Assembly: GCA_963556195.1 (NCBI GenBank)
Contig: OY744520.1
Coordinates: forward strand, 153,328,107 to 153,392,106
DNA length: 64,000 nucleotides
Source: Sepiola atlantica
Lineage: Eukaryota > Mollusca > Cephalopoda > Sepiida > Sepiolidae
Direction: 5' to 3'
The notes beneath the pieces were generated by a model, which saw only the letters and a list, made by a program, of their open reading frames with translations, was not told where the DNA came from and made no database searches. The translations under genes and the position numbers were made by a program. Positions 28,101 to 38,458 of this stretch are shown here, piece by piece. The number at the start of each line of letters is the position of its first letter. Positions within the stretch are counted from its first letter, which is position 1.

Positions 28101-28540
28101 TCAAGGATGGCATTCCAATCTCCCACTAGGATTAGCCGCTCCGAACCACCGAGAAACCCCTCCAACCCTCGGAAAAAGGAAACCCTCTCACGAATGGAAT
28201 TGGGCGCATAAACCGCGACGATTCGAAACATGGCACTATTCACGGCAACATCAGCCACGACCAGTCTGCCATCAGCATCCGCGTGAACAACGTTTACCCT
28301 TGCCAACAGAGTGCGTCTAACTAACAGCGAAACTCCCCGAGCAGAACGGTCACCAAATGCTGAAAAAACATCGAAATGTTCCGACAGCAGTCGATGATCG
28401 TCCATCGAAACATAGTGAGTTTCCTGTACCGCAGCCACATCTAATTCAAAAGCCTTGAGATCCCCCAGTATGCGGGCTGCTTTGCTTAAGGATCTCAAGC
28501 CTCTCGCGTTCAAGCTTCCTAGTTTCAAGGTCGTAGCCAT
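25106..28540 (-). CDS. ORF2 polyprotein, U5 (type A)
   Basis: 1144 aa, intact, from the ATG at 28540. At protein level I see no difference from the U2 copy. Only silent changes mark it, for example at 26074 and in the endonuclease region near 28305. Lack of replacement changes between units three apart implies strong purifying selection or recent homogenisation. Confidence 0.95.
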   Translation of the reverse strand: MATTLKLGSLNARGLRSLSKAARILGDLKAFELDVAAVQETHYVSMDDHRLLSEHFDVFSAFGDRSARGVSLLVRRTLLARVNVVHADADGRLVVADVAVNSAMFRIVAVYAPNSIRERVSFFRGLEGFLGGSERLILVGDWNAILDPRIDKVGGPSGSDRCETSLSDLMAQCDLVDRFRIDHPGREMWTWLASGTFLSSTYLDRLLIRRGNVDYISCPTFHWLGHSDHKLLVASLELGPKTHKVASYWKLNTSLLEIRDFREQLSLNFQKGLVGAVTGSKWWVNAKVGIRRFSVQYSQRLALNKAETEKRLETKLARAVAGGDSLGIELAKGDLKRAANVRYEGQVVRARLDRVSNEAVNVDAQERRTPLRRSSVGLIRQVKHPEGHTLVSAREICRGFREHFMERFTQLPGLRVEEFGSYLAGSPRLEAARAASCDGRVTECEVLAALKQVGYDKSPGLDGLPYELFLRLSHIFVPILVNVFNHWFEQGSIPGQVTKGVITLLQKKGQDGGELDDYRPITLLNTDLKILAKVLANRLQLVIAELVEPDQNYAVKGRSIQNNLHLMRTIIEGLEDDTEAALINLDQSKAFDRVDHRFLGSVLEASGFTPDFRRWISILYRGPTAVVQVNGMRSESFAVSRSVRQGCPLSPLLYVLALEPFLRRLRIGEPGLALRGIALPGGARARVSAYADDVTVFVSCFRDILAVTKALRRYEKVTGAKVNLSKSNGLRLAAWSGAAALPGLFNWTDGPVRILGVWFGPGLQLDKNWSEVQSKVEASVRIWLRRGLSLKGRAEACVTYVFPLILYRLAVLPLPADRRAVLTRLLFSLLWAKGKPLVRRQVCTQRPDVGGLGMPDLASHLYAERLSFLSRTLTEESAWGPAVGSAFPNLIPDHLAECRRKPRSQSQFFNECRAALRVLPGSSDLARSRRTFYRELVVGTASDPLGERLGLSEEEARSQWNWAPGRSYLNNSEFSLTWRLVRNVLPLNDIRFKIGMAISPFCPRCEEDEIETAEHAFFTCSKLREFWTYVGEVTARITPDRVTCLDLASVVFNMDPLWPREKRMVLLAILAVARLVVYTSRLEIGRGGVPPSYYDLISYFKHQLKIKIKSDRRRLPSSLFKSRWIHTASLCVFTRNRFEFVFPA

Positions 28541-28544
28541 TGCA

Positions 28545-31244
28545 CTAGTCAGTGTCAATCAGCGGCCTAAAGTCTTTGTCAGTGAGGATGCCGACGGCAT
28601 GCCCGATATTGCCAGTGAGCAATTCTGACGACGCGCGGCCGTCTCGGGAGATGCCCCCGACATCCAGGGGGAAGGTTAACTTTAACGCTCTATAAAAACA
28701 AGGGTGGACGTAAATGGGGATCCTCCCTTCACATTTATCCCTCAGATCGTCGAGGGAGTCGTGCCCTTCTTCCACCAACGTTAGACCCAGGATCGCATCC
28801 TTTGCTGCTTCTATCATTCGCCACATGGATTTCGTGCGGCGAATTTTCGTCTTCCTGACGAACGTGATCAGCAAAGGAGCATCGGGGAAGTTGGACGGGT
28901 TGGTAGTGTCCAGACCCTGGGTCTTCGTAAGGAGCTGCAGCGGTTTGATGGCACCTCTCTGCTGCGGCGTAAGCTCGGCAGCGGCGTGGTGCAGATCTGC
29001 ATTGCAGATGAGGTCCCCTGGCAGGAAGGGGAGCTTTCTCGTCTTCTCCTTTCTTGTAGGAGAGGGCGACGCTTTTTGTTTCTTGGCCTGTTTGGCCACA
29101 TTGGGAGTTTTGGACCCCGACTCTTCCTTTCGAGACAGAGAGCGGGAACTAGCTGGGGGAGTTTCAGTGGGGGAAGGGGATTTCTGCTCAGTGGTGGGTT
29201 TAGGTTTTGGGGATTCGGGGGACTGAGCAGGAGAGATAGTCATCTCTACGGACATTGGGGCGGGGGATTGGGGCCCAGCCTCTTTTGATAGTGAAACGGC
29301 ACGTTTGGCCACCTTTCTGTCCCGGGTGAACTTTTTCTCTGTCTCTCGAGCCGGGGCCGGGCAAGCGTCACCCTCCATCTTCTCCCCTTCCGAGTCGGAC
29401 GATGATGATGTTGATGAAGGTAGTGACAGGGGAGCCTCTGTCTTCCGTTTGGTGGCCGCTGCCGTGCCAGATGTTTGCTGCGGCTCCTTATCGGTGGGCA
29501 TATCCTCGCTCATTGACTTAGCGGGACCCCGCATCCCTTTTACATCAGAGGGCTGCACTTTGGAGGAGGGCTTCTGTGGTTTGTTCTTTCGGACCACTGG
29601 GGTGAAACCCTCCTCGTCCTTTCCGGTTTTAGGAGCTGCTGATGCCGCTGGACCTCCCGGGGCTGCGGCAGAAGGGGTCTTCTTGATTGGCGCCTTTTTC
29701 GGGCAGTCTTTCGCCATATGCCCCTTCTGCTCGCAGTGCCAGCAATGTGGCCTCCTGCCCTCGACGATGATAGACATCGACCAGGAGTCGCACTTGAGCA
29801 GTGGCGGTATCTTGTTGAAGCCATCCCGGTCCAAACGCATTTTAATTTTGTAGTCCCCTACCATTAGGTTATGGGGACCGCGGACCGGGATTATGGCTTC
29901 GACGTCCCCATATTGACTCATCACTGCACCTAGTTGCTCCGAGTCAATATAGCAGGGGACGCCGAGGACAGTGACTAGTGTCCTCCTCCTGCTCAAGTAC
30001 TCCGGCCTGAGGATCAGATGTTTATGCCTCAGGTCGGCCCTGGCCAACTTCTCTGCTTCCTGTTCAGAGGGGAGTAAAAGGTCCCAGGTTGCGAAACCTC
30101 GACGGCAAATATATGTCGCCGGGACTTTCAGGGACCATAAAATCTCCCCTACCGTCTCGATCTGGACCCCAGCCAGCCCTTTGGTTCTGGAGTCGATGGT
30201 GACTAGCGAAACAATTCGCTTCGCTAGCCGGTCCACCGCTCCTGGCGCTGCTTTGATAACGCTACCGTCGGTTAGTTCCTTGTACTTAGACTCGAACAAC
30301 CGACGGTATTCTGACGGGCTTCTTTGCGACTGGGGTCCCCACTGGTCTTTTGGTGATGGTTGGGCAGGAGTGATAGTTGCCGTCGGAGTTGTAGGTGTCT
30401 TCGACGGTGACGGCGTCTTCTGCCCGGGAGGTATCGCCCATGAATTGGGTGTCTCCGCTGGTGTTGATGAGAGGGACGGCCACTCCTTTGGAGCTGTTTC
30501 CGGCGTTGTTGCCGGCGGAGTGGCCGCCTTGGTTCCTCTCTTGCCAGCGACATCCGCTGCTCCTTTCTTTGGTACAGTATGTGCCGCCCTCATCTTCCTC
30601 GGCCTGGACTGCCGCATGTTAGTCTGGGCCGGAACGTCTGGAGTCAGCTGCAGAACTTCCATGCTGCTGTCTCTGCTATTGCCGCGACTGCTCACAGGGC
30701 TGTGGTCGCTGCAGACACTGCTGTCGCTGCAAATGCTGCTGTCACTTCCAAAGAGTTCTTGGGTGAGGTTGCGGCATTGAGCAGAGTCCCTGTCAATGTG
30801 GGCTGGTGGCTGATCTGGGTCGGTGGCCCCTTCTTTGTGGGACTCCACCGACCGGGTCGCTCTTACTCCTGGAGGCAGGCGGCCTTTTCGCCTACTACCA
30901 GGCGGGCTGACGGTTGAAGCCCGGCGAGCGATTGGTACAGTGGGGAGTCGTTCCCACCGACCCAGATCACCTCTAGGATCTGAGCTATCCTGGGTGGAGC
31001 TGCCGGGGACAGCAGCGTGCAAGCTAACAGGGCTCCCGCCTAAGGCGGCAGACCCTGATCTACTTTCAGTGCTGGGAGCGGCACTGGCGGACGTACTGGG
31101 CACGACGCCTATGGCGGCGTGACCGTCCTGCTGTTTGAGGTCTGCTCCCTCCCCGACCTGAGACCGTCGCCTCAGTTCGGAAAAGGAGCCCGGGCTAGAC
31201 AAAGACTCTGCAGCAGAGCCCGGACCACTCCTCCCCTCTTCCAT
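28545..31244 (-). CDS. ORF1 protein, U5
   Basis: 899 aa, intact. It has the type 2 linker (SKTPTTPTATITPAQPS), as in U2, but the rest of the protein matches U3/U6. The linker block is therefore embedded in an otherwise different background. A private SDVKGM replaces SEVKGM (~568); Cys is present at ~629. Confidence 0.93.
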   Translation of the reverse strand: MEEGRSGPGSAAESLSSPGSFSELRRRSQVGEGADLKQQDGHAAIGVVPSTSASAAPSTESRSGSAALGGSPVSLHAAVPGSSTQDSSDPRGDLGRWERLPTVPIARRASTVSPPGSRRKGRLPPGVRATRSVESHKEGATDPDQPPAHIDRDSAQCRNLTQELFGSDSSICSDSSVCSDHSPVSSRGNSRDSSMEVLQLTPDVPAQTNMRQSRPRKMRAAHTVPKKGAADVAGKRGTKAATPPATTPETAPKEWPSLSSTPAETPNSWAIPPGQKTPSPSKTPTTPTATITPAQPSPKDQWGPQSQRSPSEYRRLFESKYKELTDGSVIKAAPGAVDRLAKRIVSLVTIDSRTKGLAGVQIETVGEILWSLKVPATYICRRGFATWDLLLPSEQEAEKLARADLRHKHLILRPEYLSRRRTLVTVLGVPCYIDSEQLGAVMSQYGDVEAIIPVRGPHNLMVGDYKIKMRLDRDGFNKIPPLLKCDSWSMSIIVEGRRPHCWHCEQKGHMAKDCPKKAPIKKTPSAAAPGGPAASAAPKTGKDEEGFTPVVRKNKPQKPSSKVQPSDVKGMRGPAKSMSEDMPTDKEPQQTSGTAAATKRKTEAPLSLPSSTSSSSDSEGEKMEGDACPAPARETEKKFTRDRKVAKRAVSLSKEAGPQSPAPMSVEMTISPAQSPESPKPKPTTEQKSPSPTETPPASSRSLSRKEESGSKTPNVAKQAKKQKASPSPTRKEKTRKLPFLPGDLICNADLHHAAAELTPQQRGAIKPLQLLTKTQGLDTTNPSNFPDAPLLITFVRKTKIRRTKSMWRMIEAAKDAILGLTLVEEGHDSLDDLRDKCEGRIPIYVHPCFYRALKLTFPLDVGGISRDGRASSELLTGNIGHAVGILTDKDFRPLIDTD

Positions 31245-32316
31245 CCAACTCCCGGCTAGAGACCCGCCGATTCGGATTCAGGAAGACCGTCGCCAAAAGG
31301 TACGTAAGTCAGACCCGAAACCTGCCAGCTGCTTAAGTCAAGCCTGGGGGTTGGACACCTGCAAGAGAAGGGAACAAAAAGATTAATACAATGGAACCGC
31401 CCAACAGGGGCGGCCACCCAAGAGGGGTGTGAAGAGACAAATTGCCCAACAGGGGCTAGTCTAAGGGGACAGAGAGAGTCCCCTGATGATTTAGCTTTAA
31501 ACTGGGCGGGGCCCAAGTAGCTGGTCTCCTCTTAGGCAATCACAAGTGATTGCCTAAGAGTTGCCTGAAAAAATACAAGACGAGTCAAGATTTTAAAAGG
31601 CGGGAGAAAATCAATTTATTTATCCAAAAATTTGTACATAAATAATCAGATGTGGCACAAGGCCAAAAAGGGGTATGGGGGGGAAGATGGGGGTCGGGGG
31701 TCGTCCACTTGGTCTATGAATACCCTAAAAACTAGTTTCAGTCACCACAATACCACATTCACTCTATGGACTTAAGCTACTTAAAATATCCCCAGGTGTT
31801 TCAATGAATTTTATTTACAATAGATATTTACATGTGTGATGATGGGAGTGGGAGAACAAAAAACTAAGCCTTAAATAATCCCCCAAAAATAAATAAAAAT
31901 AAAAGTGATGATAAAAATAAAGAACCAAAGAAAATGCTAATTAAGGTGTGTTAGTAAGGTACCCCCCATCCTATCTAGAGTATGAGCTGCTCGCTGTCTT
32001 CTGGTACAGACCGAAAGCAAGAGAGTCAGCTCCTAATTGGGAGTGGGCGTTTCTATGGGGGCAAAAGAAATGGAGGGAAGGGTTTGTCGGGATGTGCGGT
32101 GTCCTTCAGGATAAGAACTATTATGGCGGGTCGGGGATATAAAATAAATTAGGGAGCGGGCATCCTGAAGGAGTTCTGACACCTAAAATAAAGCTGGGGG
32201 CAAAGAGCTCATTTACGCTACTAGCTAATAGGGACTGCGCCCAAAATTTACTGGTCAGTTTTTAAGGGGATTTTTGTTTTTCGACAAAGATGCTTTAAGG
32301 TCGCTGTGTGCCATGC
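31245..32316 (-). other. U5/U6 junction: 3' UTR of U6 and leader of U5
   Basis: No gene. Type Y 3' UTR. It carries ggaaggg near 32077, as in U8/U9, beside gagagtcag near 32022, which is a type X-like base. This is another small sign of exchange between UTR types. Confidence 0.72.
31529..31560. repeat. Near-palindrome, U5, centre AA
   Basis: Arms unchanged; AA centre with the cctgaaaaaatacaag flank. Confidence 0.9.
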
Positions 32317-35300
32317 CTAGGCAGGGAACACGAACTCGAATCTATTCCGCGTGAACACGCATAAACTAGCGGTGTGTATCCACCTACTTTTGAAAAGTGA
32401 AGAAGGCAACCTCCTTCTATCAGATTTGATTTTGATTTTAAGCTGGTGTTTAAAATACGAAATCAAATCATAATAAGAAGGCGGCACCCCCCCACGCCCT
32501 ATCTCTAAGCGAGAAGTATACACCACGAGTCTAGCTACGGCTAAGATCGCGAGCAAAACCATACGTTTCTCCCTGGGCCACAAGGGGTCCATGTTGAAGA
32601 CAACGGATGCTAAATCCAAGCACGTCACCCGATCGGGGGTGATGCGAGCCGTCACCTCGCCGACATACGTCCAAAATTCACGAAGTTTGGAGCAGGTGAA
32701 AAAGGCATGTTCCGCCGTTTCAATTTCATCTTCCTCGCAACGTGGGCAAAAGGGGCTGATAGCCATACCAATTTTGAATCGTATGTCATTGAGGGGTAAC
32801 ACATTTCGAACCAATCGCCAGGTCAGAGAGAACTCAGAATTATTGAGATAGCTCCTGCCTGGCGCCCAATTCCACTGAGAGCGAGCCTCCTCCTCCGACA
32901 ATCCAAGTCGCTCCCCAAGAGGATCCGAAGCGGTCCCCACCACTAACTCCCGATAGAATGTCCTTCTAGACCGGGCGAGGTCACTGGACCCCGGCAGCAC
33001 TCTGAGCGCAGCTCGGCATTCGTTGAAGAACTGCGATTGACTCCTTGGCTTACGTCGGCATTCGGCCAAGTGGTCAGGGATGAGGTTAGGAAAAGCGCTT
33101 CCAACCGCAGGGCCCCACGCAGACTCCTCTGTCAAGGTTCGGCTCAGGAATGATAACCGCTCGGCATACAAATGGCTCGCCAAGTCGGGCATTCCCAAGC
33201 CTCCCACATCAGGACGTTGAGTACAGACCTGTCTACGGACTAGCGGCTTCCCCTTTGCCCACAAAAGCGAGAAAAGGAGACGCGTCAAAACCGCTCGGCG
33301 GTCCGCAGGCAGAGGTAGTACAGCCAATCGGTAAAGGATGAGCGGAAAGACGTACGTGACGCACGCCTCAGCCCGACCTTTAAGGGAAAGCCCCCTTCGA
33401 AGCCAAATCCTTACAGACGCTTCGACCTTAGACTGTACTTCCGACCAGTTCTTATCAAGCTGGAGACCGGGTCCGAACCATACGCCGAGGATCCGAACCG
33501 GGCCGTCAGTCCAGTTGAAAAGGCCCGGGAGCGCAGCCGCGCCACTCCAGGCAGCCAACCTTAGGCCATTGGATTTGCTAAGGTTGACTTTGGCCCCTGT
33601 CACTTTTTCGTACCTTCTGAGTGCCTTAGTCACCGCGAGAATGTCTCGAAAGCACGACACAAACACGGTGACATCATCGGCATACGCGGATACCCTGGCT
33701 CGCGCACCGCCAGGAAGAGCAATACCGCGTAGGGCCAGTCCAGGCTCCCCGATCCTAAGCCTGCGGAGAAAAGGCTCCAAGGCAAGGACGTAAAGCAGGG
33801 GAGACAGCGGACATCCCTGACGTACCGACCGAGAGACGGCAAAAGACTCCGATCGCATTCCATTCACTTGCACCACTGCCGTCGGCCCGCGATACAAAAT
33901 GGAGATCCATCTGCGGAAGTCCGGTGTAAAACCGGAGGCCTCTAAAACAGATCCCAGGAACCGATGGTCGACCCTGTCAAAAGCTTTGGACTGATCTAAA
34001 TTGATCAGCGCGGCTTCGGTGTCGTCTTCTAATCCCTCTATGATCGTGCGCATCAGATGCAAGTTGTTTTGAATCGATCTCCCCTTCACAGCATAATTCT
34101 GATCAGGTTCGACCAACTCAGCGATAACAAGCTGCAACCGATTTGCAAGAACTTTGGCCAAAATCTTTAAATCTGTGTTTAGCAGAGTTATGGGCCTGTA
34201 ATCGTCTAATTCCCCACCATCTTGGCCCTTTTTCTGAAGCAATGTGATCACTCCCTTGGTGACTTGACCGGGGATGGAACCCTGTTCAAACCAGTGATTG
34301 AAAACATTGACCAGAATAGGTACGAAGATGTGCGACAGCCTCAAGAACAATTCATAGGGCAAACCATCGAGTCCCGGCGATTTGTCGTAGCCGACCTGCT
34401 TCAGTGCAGCCAAGACCTCACACTCTGTAACGCGCCCATCACAGCTAGCCGCTCGGGCCGCCTCCAGGCGGGGCGAGCCAGCTAAATAGCTGCCAAACTC
34501 CTCGACGCGGAGTCCGGGCAGTTGGGTGAACCGTTCCATGAAATGCTCACGAAATCCCCGGCAAATCTCCCGAGCCGACACAAGGGTGTGTCCTTCCGGG
34601 TGTTTGACTTGACGAATGAGACCGACCGAGCTGCGACGAAGTGGAGTTCTACGCTCTTGCGCGTCCACATTCACGGCTTCGTTGGACACTCTATCTAGCC
34701 TAGCTCTAACTACTTGACCTTCATACCGCACGTTAGCCGCACGTTTCAGGTCCCCCTTAGCTAGTTCTATGCCTAGGGAATCCCCCCCAGCCACCGCCCG
34801 GGCCAGCTTAGTTTCTAAACGCTTTTCTGTTTCTGCCTTATTTAAGGCGAGGCGTTGGCTATATTGAACAGAAAAGCGCCTAATGCCAACTTTGGCGTTA
34901 ACCCACCACTTACTCCCGGTTACCGCCCCCACTAATCCCTTTTGAAAGTTAAGAGATAGCTGCTCCCGGAAGTCACGTATCTCCAGTAAGGAGGTATTTA
35001 ACTTCCAGTAGCTAGCTACCTTGTGTGTCTTAGGGCCTAACTCCAGACTGGCCACAAGTAGCTTGTGGTCAGAATGGCCTAACCAGTGGAACGTGGGACA
35101 AGAGATATAATCTACGTTGCCTCTTCTAATTAGCAATCTATCCAAGTAAGTACTTGAAAGGAAAGTGCCGCTAGCGAGCCACGTCCACATCTCCCGCCCT
35201 GGGTGATCGATACGAAATCTGTCGACCAGATCGCATTGTGCCATCAGATCAGACAGACTTGTCTCACACCTATCCGACCCACTAGGTCCCCCCACCTTAT

Positions 35301-35751
35301 CTATCCTGGGATCAAGGATGGCATTCCAATCTCCCACTAGGATTAGCCGCTCCGAACCACCGAGAAACCCCTCCAACCCTCGGAAAAAGGAAACCCTCTC
35401 ACGAATGGAATTGGGCGCATAAACCGCGACGATTCGAAACATGGCACTATTCACGGCAACATCAGCCACGACCAGTCTGCCATCAGCATCCGCGTGAACA
35501 ACGTTTACCCTTGCTAACAGAGTGCGTCTAACTAACAGCGAAACTCCCCGAGCAGAACGGTCACCAAATGCTGAAAAAACATCGAAATGTTCCGACAGCA
35601 GTCGATGATCGTCCATCGAAACATAGTGAGTTTCCTGTACCGCAGCCACATCTAATTCAAAAGCCTTGAGATCCCCCAGTATGCGGGCTGCTTTGCTTAA
35701 GGATCTCAAGCCTCTCGCGTTCAAGCTTCCTAGTTTCAAGGTCGTAGCCAT
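32317..35751 (-). CDS. ORF2 polyprotein, U6 (type A)
   Basis: 1144 aa, intact, from the ATG at 35751. The protein appears identical to U2 and U5. It shares the silent change at 33286 with U5 and the silent AAATGC form in the endonuclease (plus strand near 35567) with U4 and U5. Confidence 0.95.
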   Translation of the reverse strand: MATTLKLGSLNARGLRSLSKAARILGDLKAFELDVAAVQETHYVSMDDHRLLSEHFDVFSAFGDRSARGVSLLVRRTLLARVNVVHADADGRLVVADVAVNSAMFRIVAVYAPNSIRERVSFFRGLEGFLGGSERLILVGDWNAILDPRIDKVGGPSGSDRCETSLSDLMAQCDLVDRFRIDHPGREMWTWLASGTFLSSTYLDRLLIRRGNVDYISCPTFHWLGHSDHKLLVASLELGPKTHKVASYWKLNTSLLEIRDFREQLSLNFQKGLVGAVTGSKWWVNAKVGIRRFSVQYSQRLALNKAETEKRLETKLARAVAGGDSLGIELAKGDLKRAANVRYEGQVVRARLDRVSNEAVNVDAQERRTPLRRSSVGLIRQVKHPEGHTLVSAREICRGFREHFMERFTQLPGLRVEEFGSYLAGSPRLEAARAASCDGRVTECEVLAALKQVGYDKSPGLDGLPYELFLRLSHIFVPILVNVFNHWFEQGSIPGQVTKGVITLLQKKGQDGGELDDYRPITLLNTDLKILAKVLANRLQLVIAELVEPDQNYAVKGRSIQNNLHLMRTIIEGLEDDTEAALINLDQSKAFDRVDHRFLGSVLEASGFTPDFRRWISILYRGPTAVVQVNGMRSESFAVSRSVRQGCPLSPLLYVLALEPFLRRLRIGEPGLALRGIALPGGARARVSAYADDVTVFVSCFRDILAVTKALRRYEKVTGAKVNLSKSNGLRLAAWSGAAALPGLFNWTDGPVRILGVWFGPGLQLDKNWSEVQSKVEASVRIWLRRGLSLKGRAEACVTYVFPLILYRLAVLPLPADRRAVLTRLLFSLLWAKGKPLVRRQVCTQRPDVGGLGMPDLASHLYAERLSFLSRTLTEESAWGPAVGSAFPNLIPDHLAECRRKPRSQSQFFNECRAALRVLPGSSDLARSRRTFYRELVVGTASDPLGERLGLSEEEARSQWNWAPGRSYLNNSEFSLTWRLVRNVLPLNDIRFKIGMAISPFCPRCEEDEIETAEHAFFTCSKLREFWTYVGEVTARITPDRVTCLDLASVVFNMDPLWPREKRMVLLAILAVARLVVYTSRLEIGRGGVPPSYYDLISYFKHQLKIKIKSDRRRLPSSLFKSRWIHTASLCVFTRNRFEFVFPA

Positions 35752-35755
35752 TGCA

Positions 35756-38458
35756 CTAGTCAGTGTCAATCAGCGGCCTAAAGTCTTTGTCAGTGAGGAT
35801 GCCGACGGCATGCCCGATATTGCCAGTGAGCAATTCTGACGACGCGCGGCCGTCTCGGGAGATGCCCCCGACATCCAGGGGGAAGGTTAACTTTAAAGCT
35901 CTATAAAAACAAGGGTGGACGTAAATGGGGATCCTCCCTTCACATTTATCCCTCAGATCGTCGAGGGAGTCGTGCCCTTCTTCCACCAACGTTAGACCCA
36001 GGATCGCATCCTTTGCTGCTTCTATCATTCGCCACATGGATTTCGTGCGGCGAATTTTCGTCTTCCTGACGAACGTGATCAGCAAAGGAGCATCGGGGAA
36101 GTTGGACGGGTTGGTAGTGTCCAGACCCTGGGTCTTCGTAAGGAGCTGCAGCGGTTTGATGGCACCTCTCTGCTGCGGCGTAAGCTCGGCAGCGGCGTGG
36201 TGCAGATCTGCATTGCAGATGAGGTCCCCTGGCAGGAAGGGGAGCTTTCTCGTCTTCTCCTTTCTTGTAGGAGAGGGCGACGCTTTTTGTTTCTTGGCCT
36301 GTTTGGCCACATTGGGAGTTTTGGACCCCGACTCTTCCTTTCGAGACAGAGAGCGGGAACTAGCTGGGGGAGTTTCAGTGGGGGAAGGGGATTTCTGCTC
36401 AGTGGTGGGTTTAGGTTTTGGGGATTCGGGGGACTGAGCAGGAGAGATAGTCATCTCTACGGACATTGGGGCGGGGGATTGGGGCCCAGCCTCTTTTGAT
36501 AGTGAAACGGCACGTTTGGCCACCTTTCTGTCCCGGGTGAACTTTTTCTCTGTCTCTCGAGCCGGGGCCGGGCAAGCGTCACCCTCCATCTTCTCCCCTT
36601 CCGAGTCGGACGATGATGATGTTGATGAAGGTAGTGACAGGGGAGCCTCTGTCTTCCGTTTGGTGGCCGCTGCCGTGCCAGATGTTTGCTGCGGCTCCTT
36701 ATCGGTGGGCATATCCTCGCTCATTGACTTGGCGGGACCCCGCATCCCTTTTACTTCAGAGGGCTGCACTTTGGAGGAGGGCTTCTGTGGTTTGTTCTTT
36801 CGGACCACTGGGGTGAAACCCTCCTCGTCTTTTCCGGTTTTAGGAGCTGCTGATGCCGCTGGACCTCCCGGGGCTGCGGCAGAAGGGGTCTTCTTGATTG
36901 GCGCCTTTTTTGGGCAGTCTTTCGCCATATGCCCCTTCTGCTCGCAGTGCCAGCAATGTGGCCTCCTGCCCTCGACGATGATAGACATCGACCAGGAGTC
37001 GCACTTGAGCAGTGGCGGTATCTTGTTGAAGCCATCCCGGTCCAAACGCATTTTAATTTTGTAGTCCCCTACCATTAGGTTATGGGGACCGCGGACCGGG
37101 ATTATGGCTTCGACGTCCCCATATTGACTCATCACTGCACCTAGTTGCTCCGAGTCAATATAGCAGGGGACGCCGAGGACAGTGACTAGTGTCCTCCTCC
37201 TGCTCAAGTACTCCGGCCTGAGGATCAGATGTTTATGCCTCAGGTCGGCCCTGGCCAACTTCTCTGCTTCCTGTTCAGAGGGGAGTAAAAGGTCCCAGGT
37301 TGCGAAACCTCGACGGCAAATATATGTCGCCGGGACTTTCAGGGACCATAAAATCTCCCCTACCGTCTCGATCTGGAGCCCAGCCAGCCCTTTGGTTCTG
37401 GAGTCGATGGTGACTAGCGAAACAATTCGCTTCGCTAGCCGTTCCACCGCTCCTGGCGCTGCTTGGATAACGCTACCGTCGGTTAGTTCCTTGTACTTAG
37501 ACTCGAACAGCCGACGGTATTCTGACGGGCTTCTTTGCGACTGGGGTCCCCACTGGTCTTTTGGTGATTGGGCAGGAGAGTTGGTTTGCGCCGGAGTTGT
37601 AGGTGTTACAGCCTTCGTCGGCGACGGCGTCTTCTGCCCGGGAGGTATCGCCCATGAATTGGGTGTCTCCGCTGGTGTTGATGAGAGGGACGGCCACTCC
37701 TTTGGAGCTGTTTCCGGCGTTGTTGCCGGCGGAGTGGCCGCCTTGGTTCCTCTCTTGCCAGCGACATCCGCTGCTCCTTTCTTTGGTACAGTATGTGCCG
37801 CCCTCATCTTCCTCGGCCTGGACTGCCGCATGTTAGTCTGGGCCGGAACGTCTGGAGTCAGCTGCAGAACTTCCATGCTGCTGTCTCTGCTATTGCCGCG
37901 ACTGCTCACAGGGCTGTGGTCGCTGCAGACACTGCTGTCGCTGCAAATGCTGCTGTCACTTCCAAAGAGTTCTTGGGTGAGGTTGCGGCATTGAGCAGAG
38001 TCCCTGTCAATGTGGGCTGGTGGCTGATCTGGGTCGGTGGCCCCTTCTTTGTGGGACTCCACCGACCGGGTCGCTCTTACTCCTGGAGGCAGGCGGCCTT
38101 TTCGCCTACTACCAGGCGGGCTGACGGTTGAAGCCCGGCGAGCGATTGGTACAGTGGGGAGTCGTTCCCACCGACCCAGATCACCTCTAGGATCTGAGCT
38201 ATCCTGGGTGGAGCTGCCGGGGACAGCAGCGTGCAAGCTAACAGGGCTCCCGCCTAAGGCGGCAGACCCTGATCTACTTTCAGTGCTGGGAGCGGCACTG
38301 GCGGACGTACTGGGCACGACGCCTATGGCGGCGTGACCGTCCTGCTGTTTGAGGTCTGCTCCCTCCCCGACCTGAGACCGTCGCCTCAGTTCGGAAAAGG
38401 AGCCCGGGCTAGACAAAGACTCTGCAGCAGAGCCCGGACCACTCCTCCCCTCTTCCAT
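35756..38458 (-). CDS. ORF1 protein, U6
   Basis: 900 aa, intact. Type 1 linker, RGNSRDSS (~187), VIQAAP with VERL (~332-341), LQIE and Cys at ~629. It is close to U4 but lacks U4's private changes, so it is close to a consensus for the U3-U6 group. Confidence 0.93.
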   Translation of the reverse strand: MEEGRSGPGSAAESLSSPGSFSELRRRSQVGEGADLKQQDGHAAIGVVPSTSASAAPSTESRSGSAALGGSPVSLHAAVPGSSTQDSSDPRGDLGRWERLPTVPIARRASTVSPPGSRRKGRLPPGVRATRSVESHKEGATDPDQPPAHIDRDSAQCRNLTQELFGSDSSICSDSSVCSDHSPVSSRGNSRDSSMEVLQLTPDVPAQTNMRQSRPRKMRAAHTVPKKGAADVAGKRGTKAATPPATTPETAPKEWPSLSSTPAETPNSWAIPPGQKTPSPTKAVTPTTPAQTNSPAQSPKDQWGPQSQRSPSEYRRLFESKYKELTDGSVIQAAPGAVERLAKRIVSLVTIDSRTKGLAGLQIETVGEILWSLKVPATYICRRGFATWDLLLPSEQEAEKLARADLRHKHLILRPEYLSRRRTLVTVLGVPCYIDSEQLGAVMSQYGDVEAIIPVRGPHNLMVGDYKIKMRLDRDGFNKIPPLLKCDSWSMSIIVEGRRPHCWHCEQKGHMAKDCPKKAPIKKTPSAAAPGGPAASAAPKTGKDEEGFTPVVRKNKPQKPSSKVQPSEVKGMRGPAKSMSEDMPTDKEPQQTSGTAAATKRKTEAPLSLPSSTSSSSDSEGEKMEGDACPAPARETEKKFTRDRKVAKRAVSLSKEAGPQSPAPMSVEMTISPAQSPESPKPKPTTEQKSPSPTETPPASSRSLSRKEESGSKTPNVAKQAKKQKASPSPTRKEKTRKLPFLPGDLICNADLHHAAAELTPQQRGAIKPLQLLTKTQGLDTTNPSNFPDAPLLITFVRKTKIRRTKSMWRMIEAAKDAILGLTLVEEGHDSLDDLRDKCEGRIPIYVHPCFYRALKLTFPLDVGGISRDGRASSELLTGNIGHAVGILTDKDFRPLIDTD

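Larger units (their letters stand above)
24349..31560 (-). mobile_element. LINE unit U5 (complete)
   Basis: Complete unit, 7212 bp, both ORFs open. ORF1 uses the shorter type 2 linker otherwise seen only in U2. ORF2 is type A and shares a silent substitution at 26074 (gcgtcaaaac) with U6. The 3' UTR is type Y, with an uninterrupted T12 at 25059-25070 where other type Y copies have a G in the run. Confidence 0.93.
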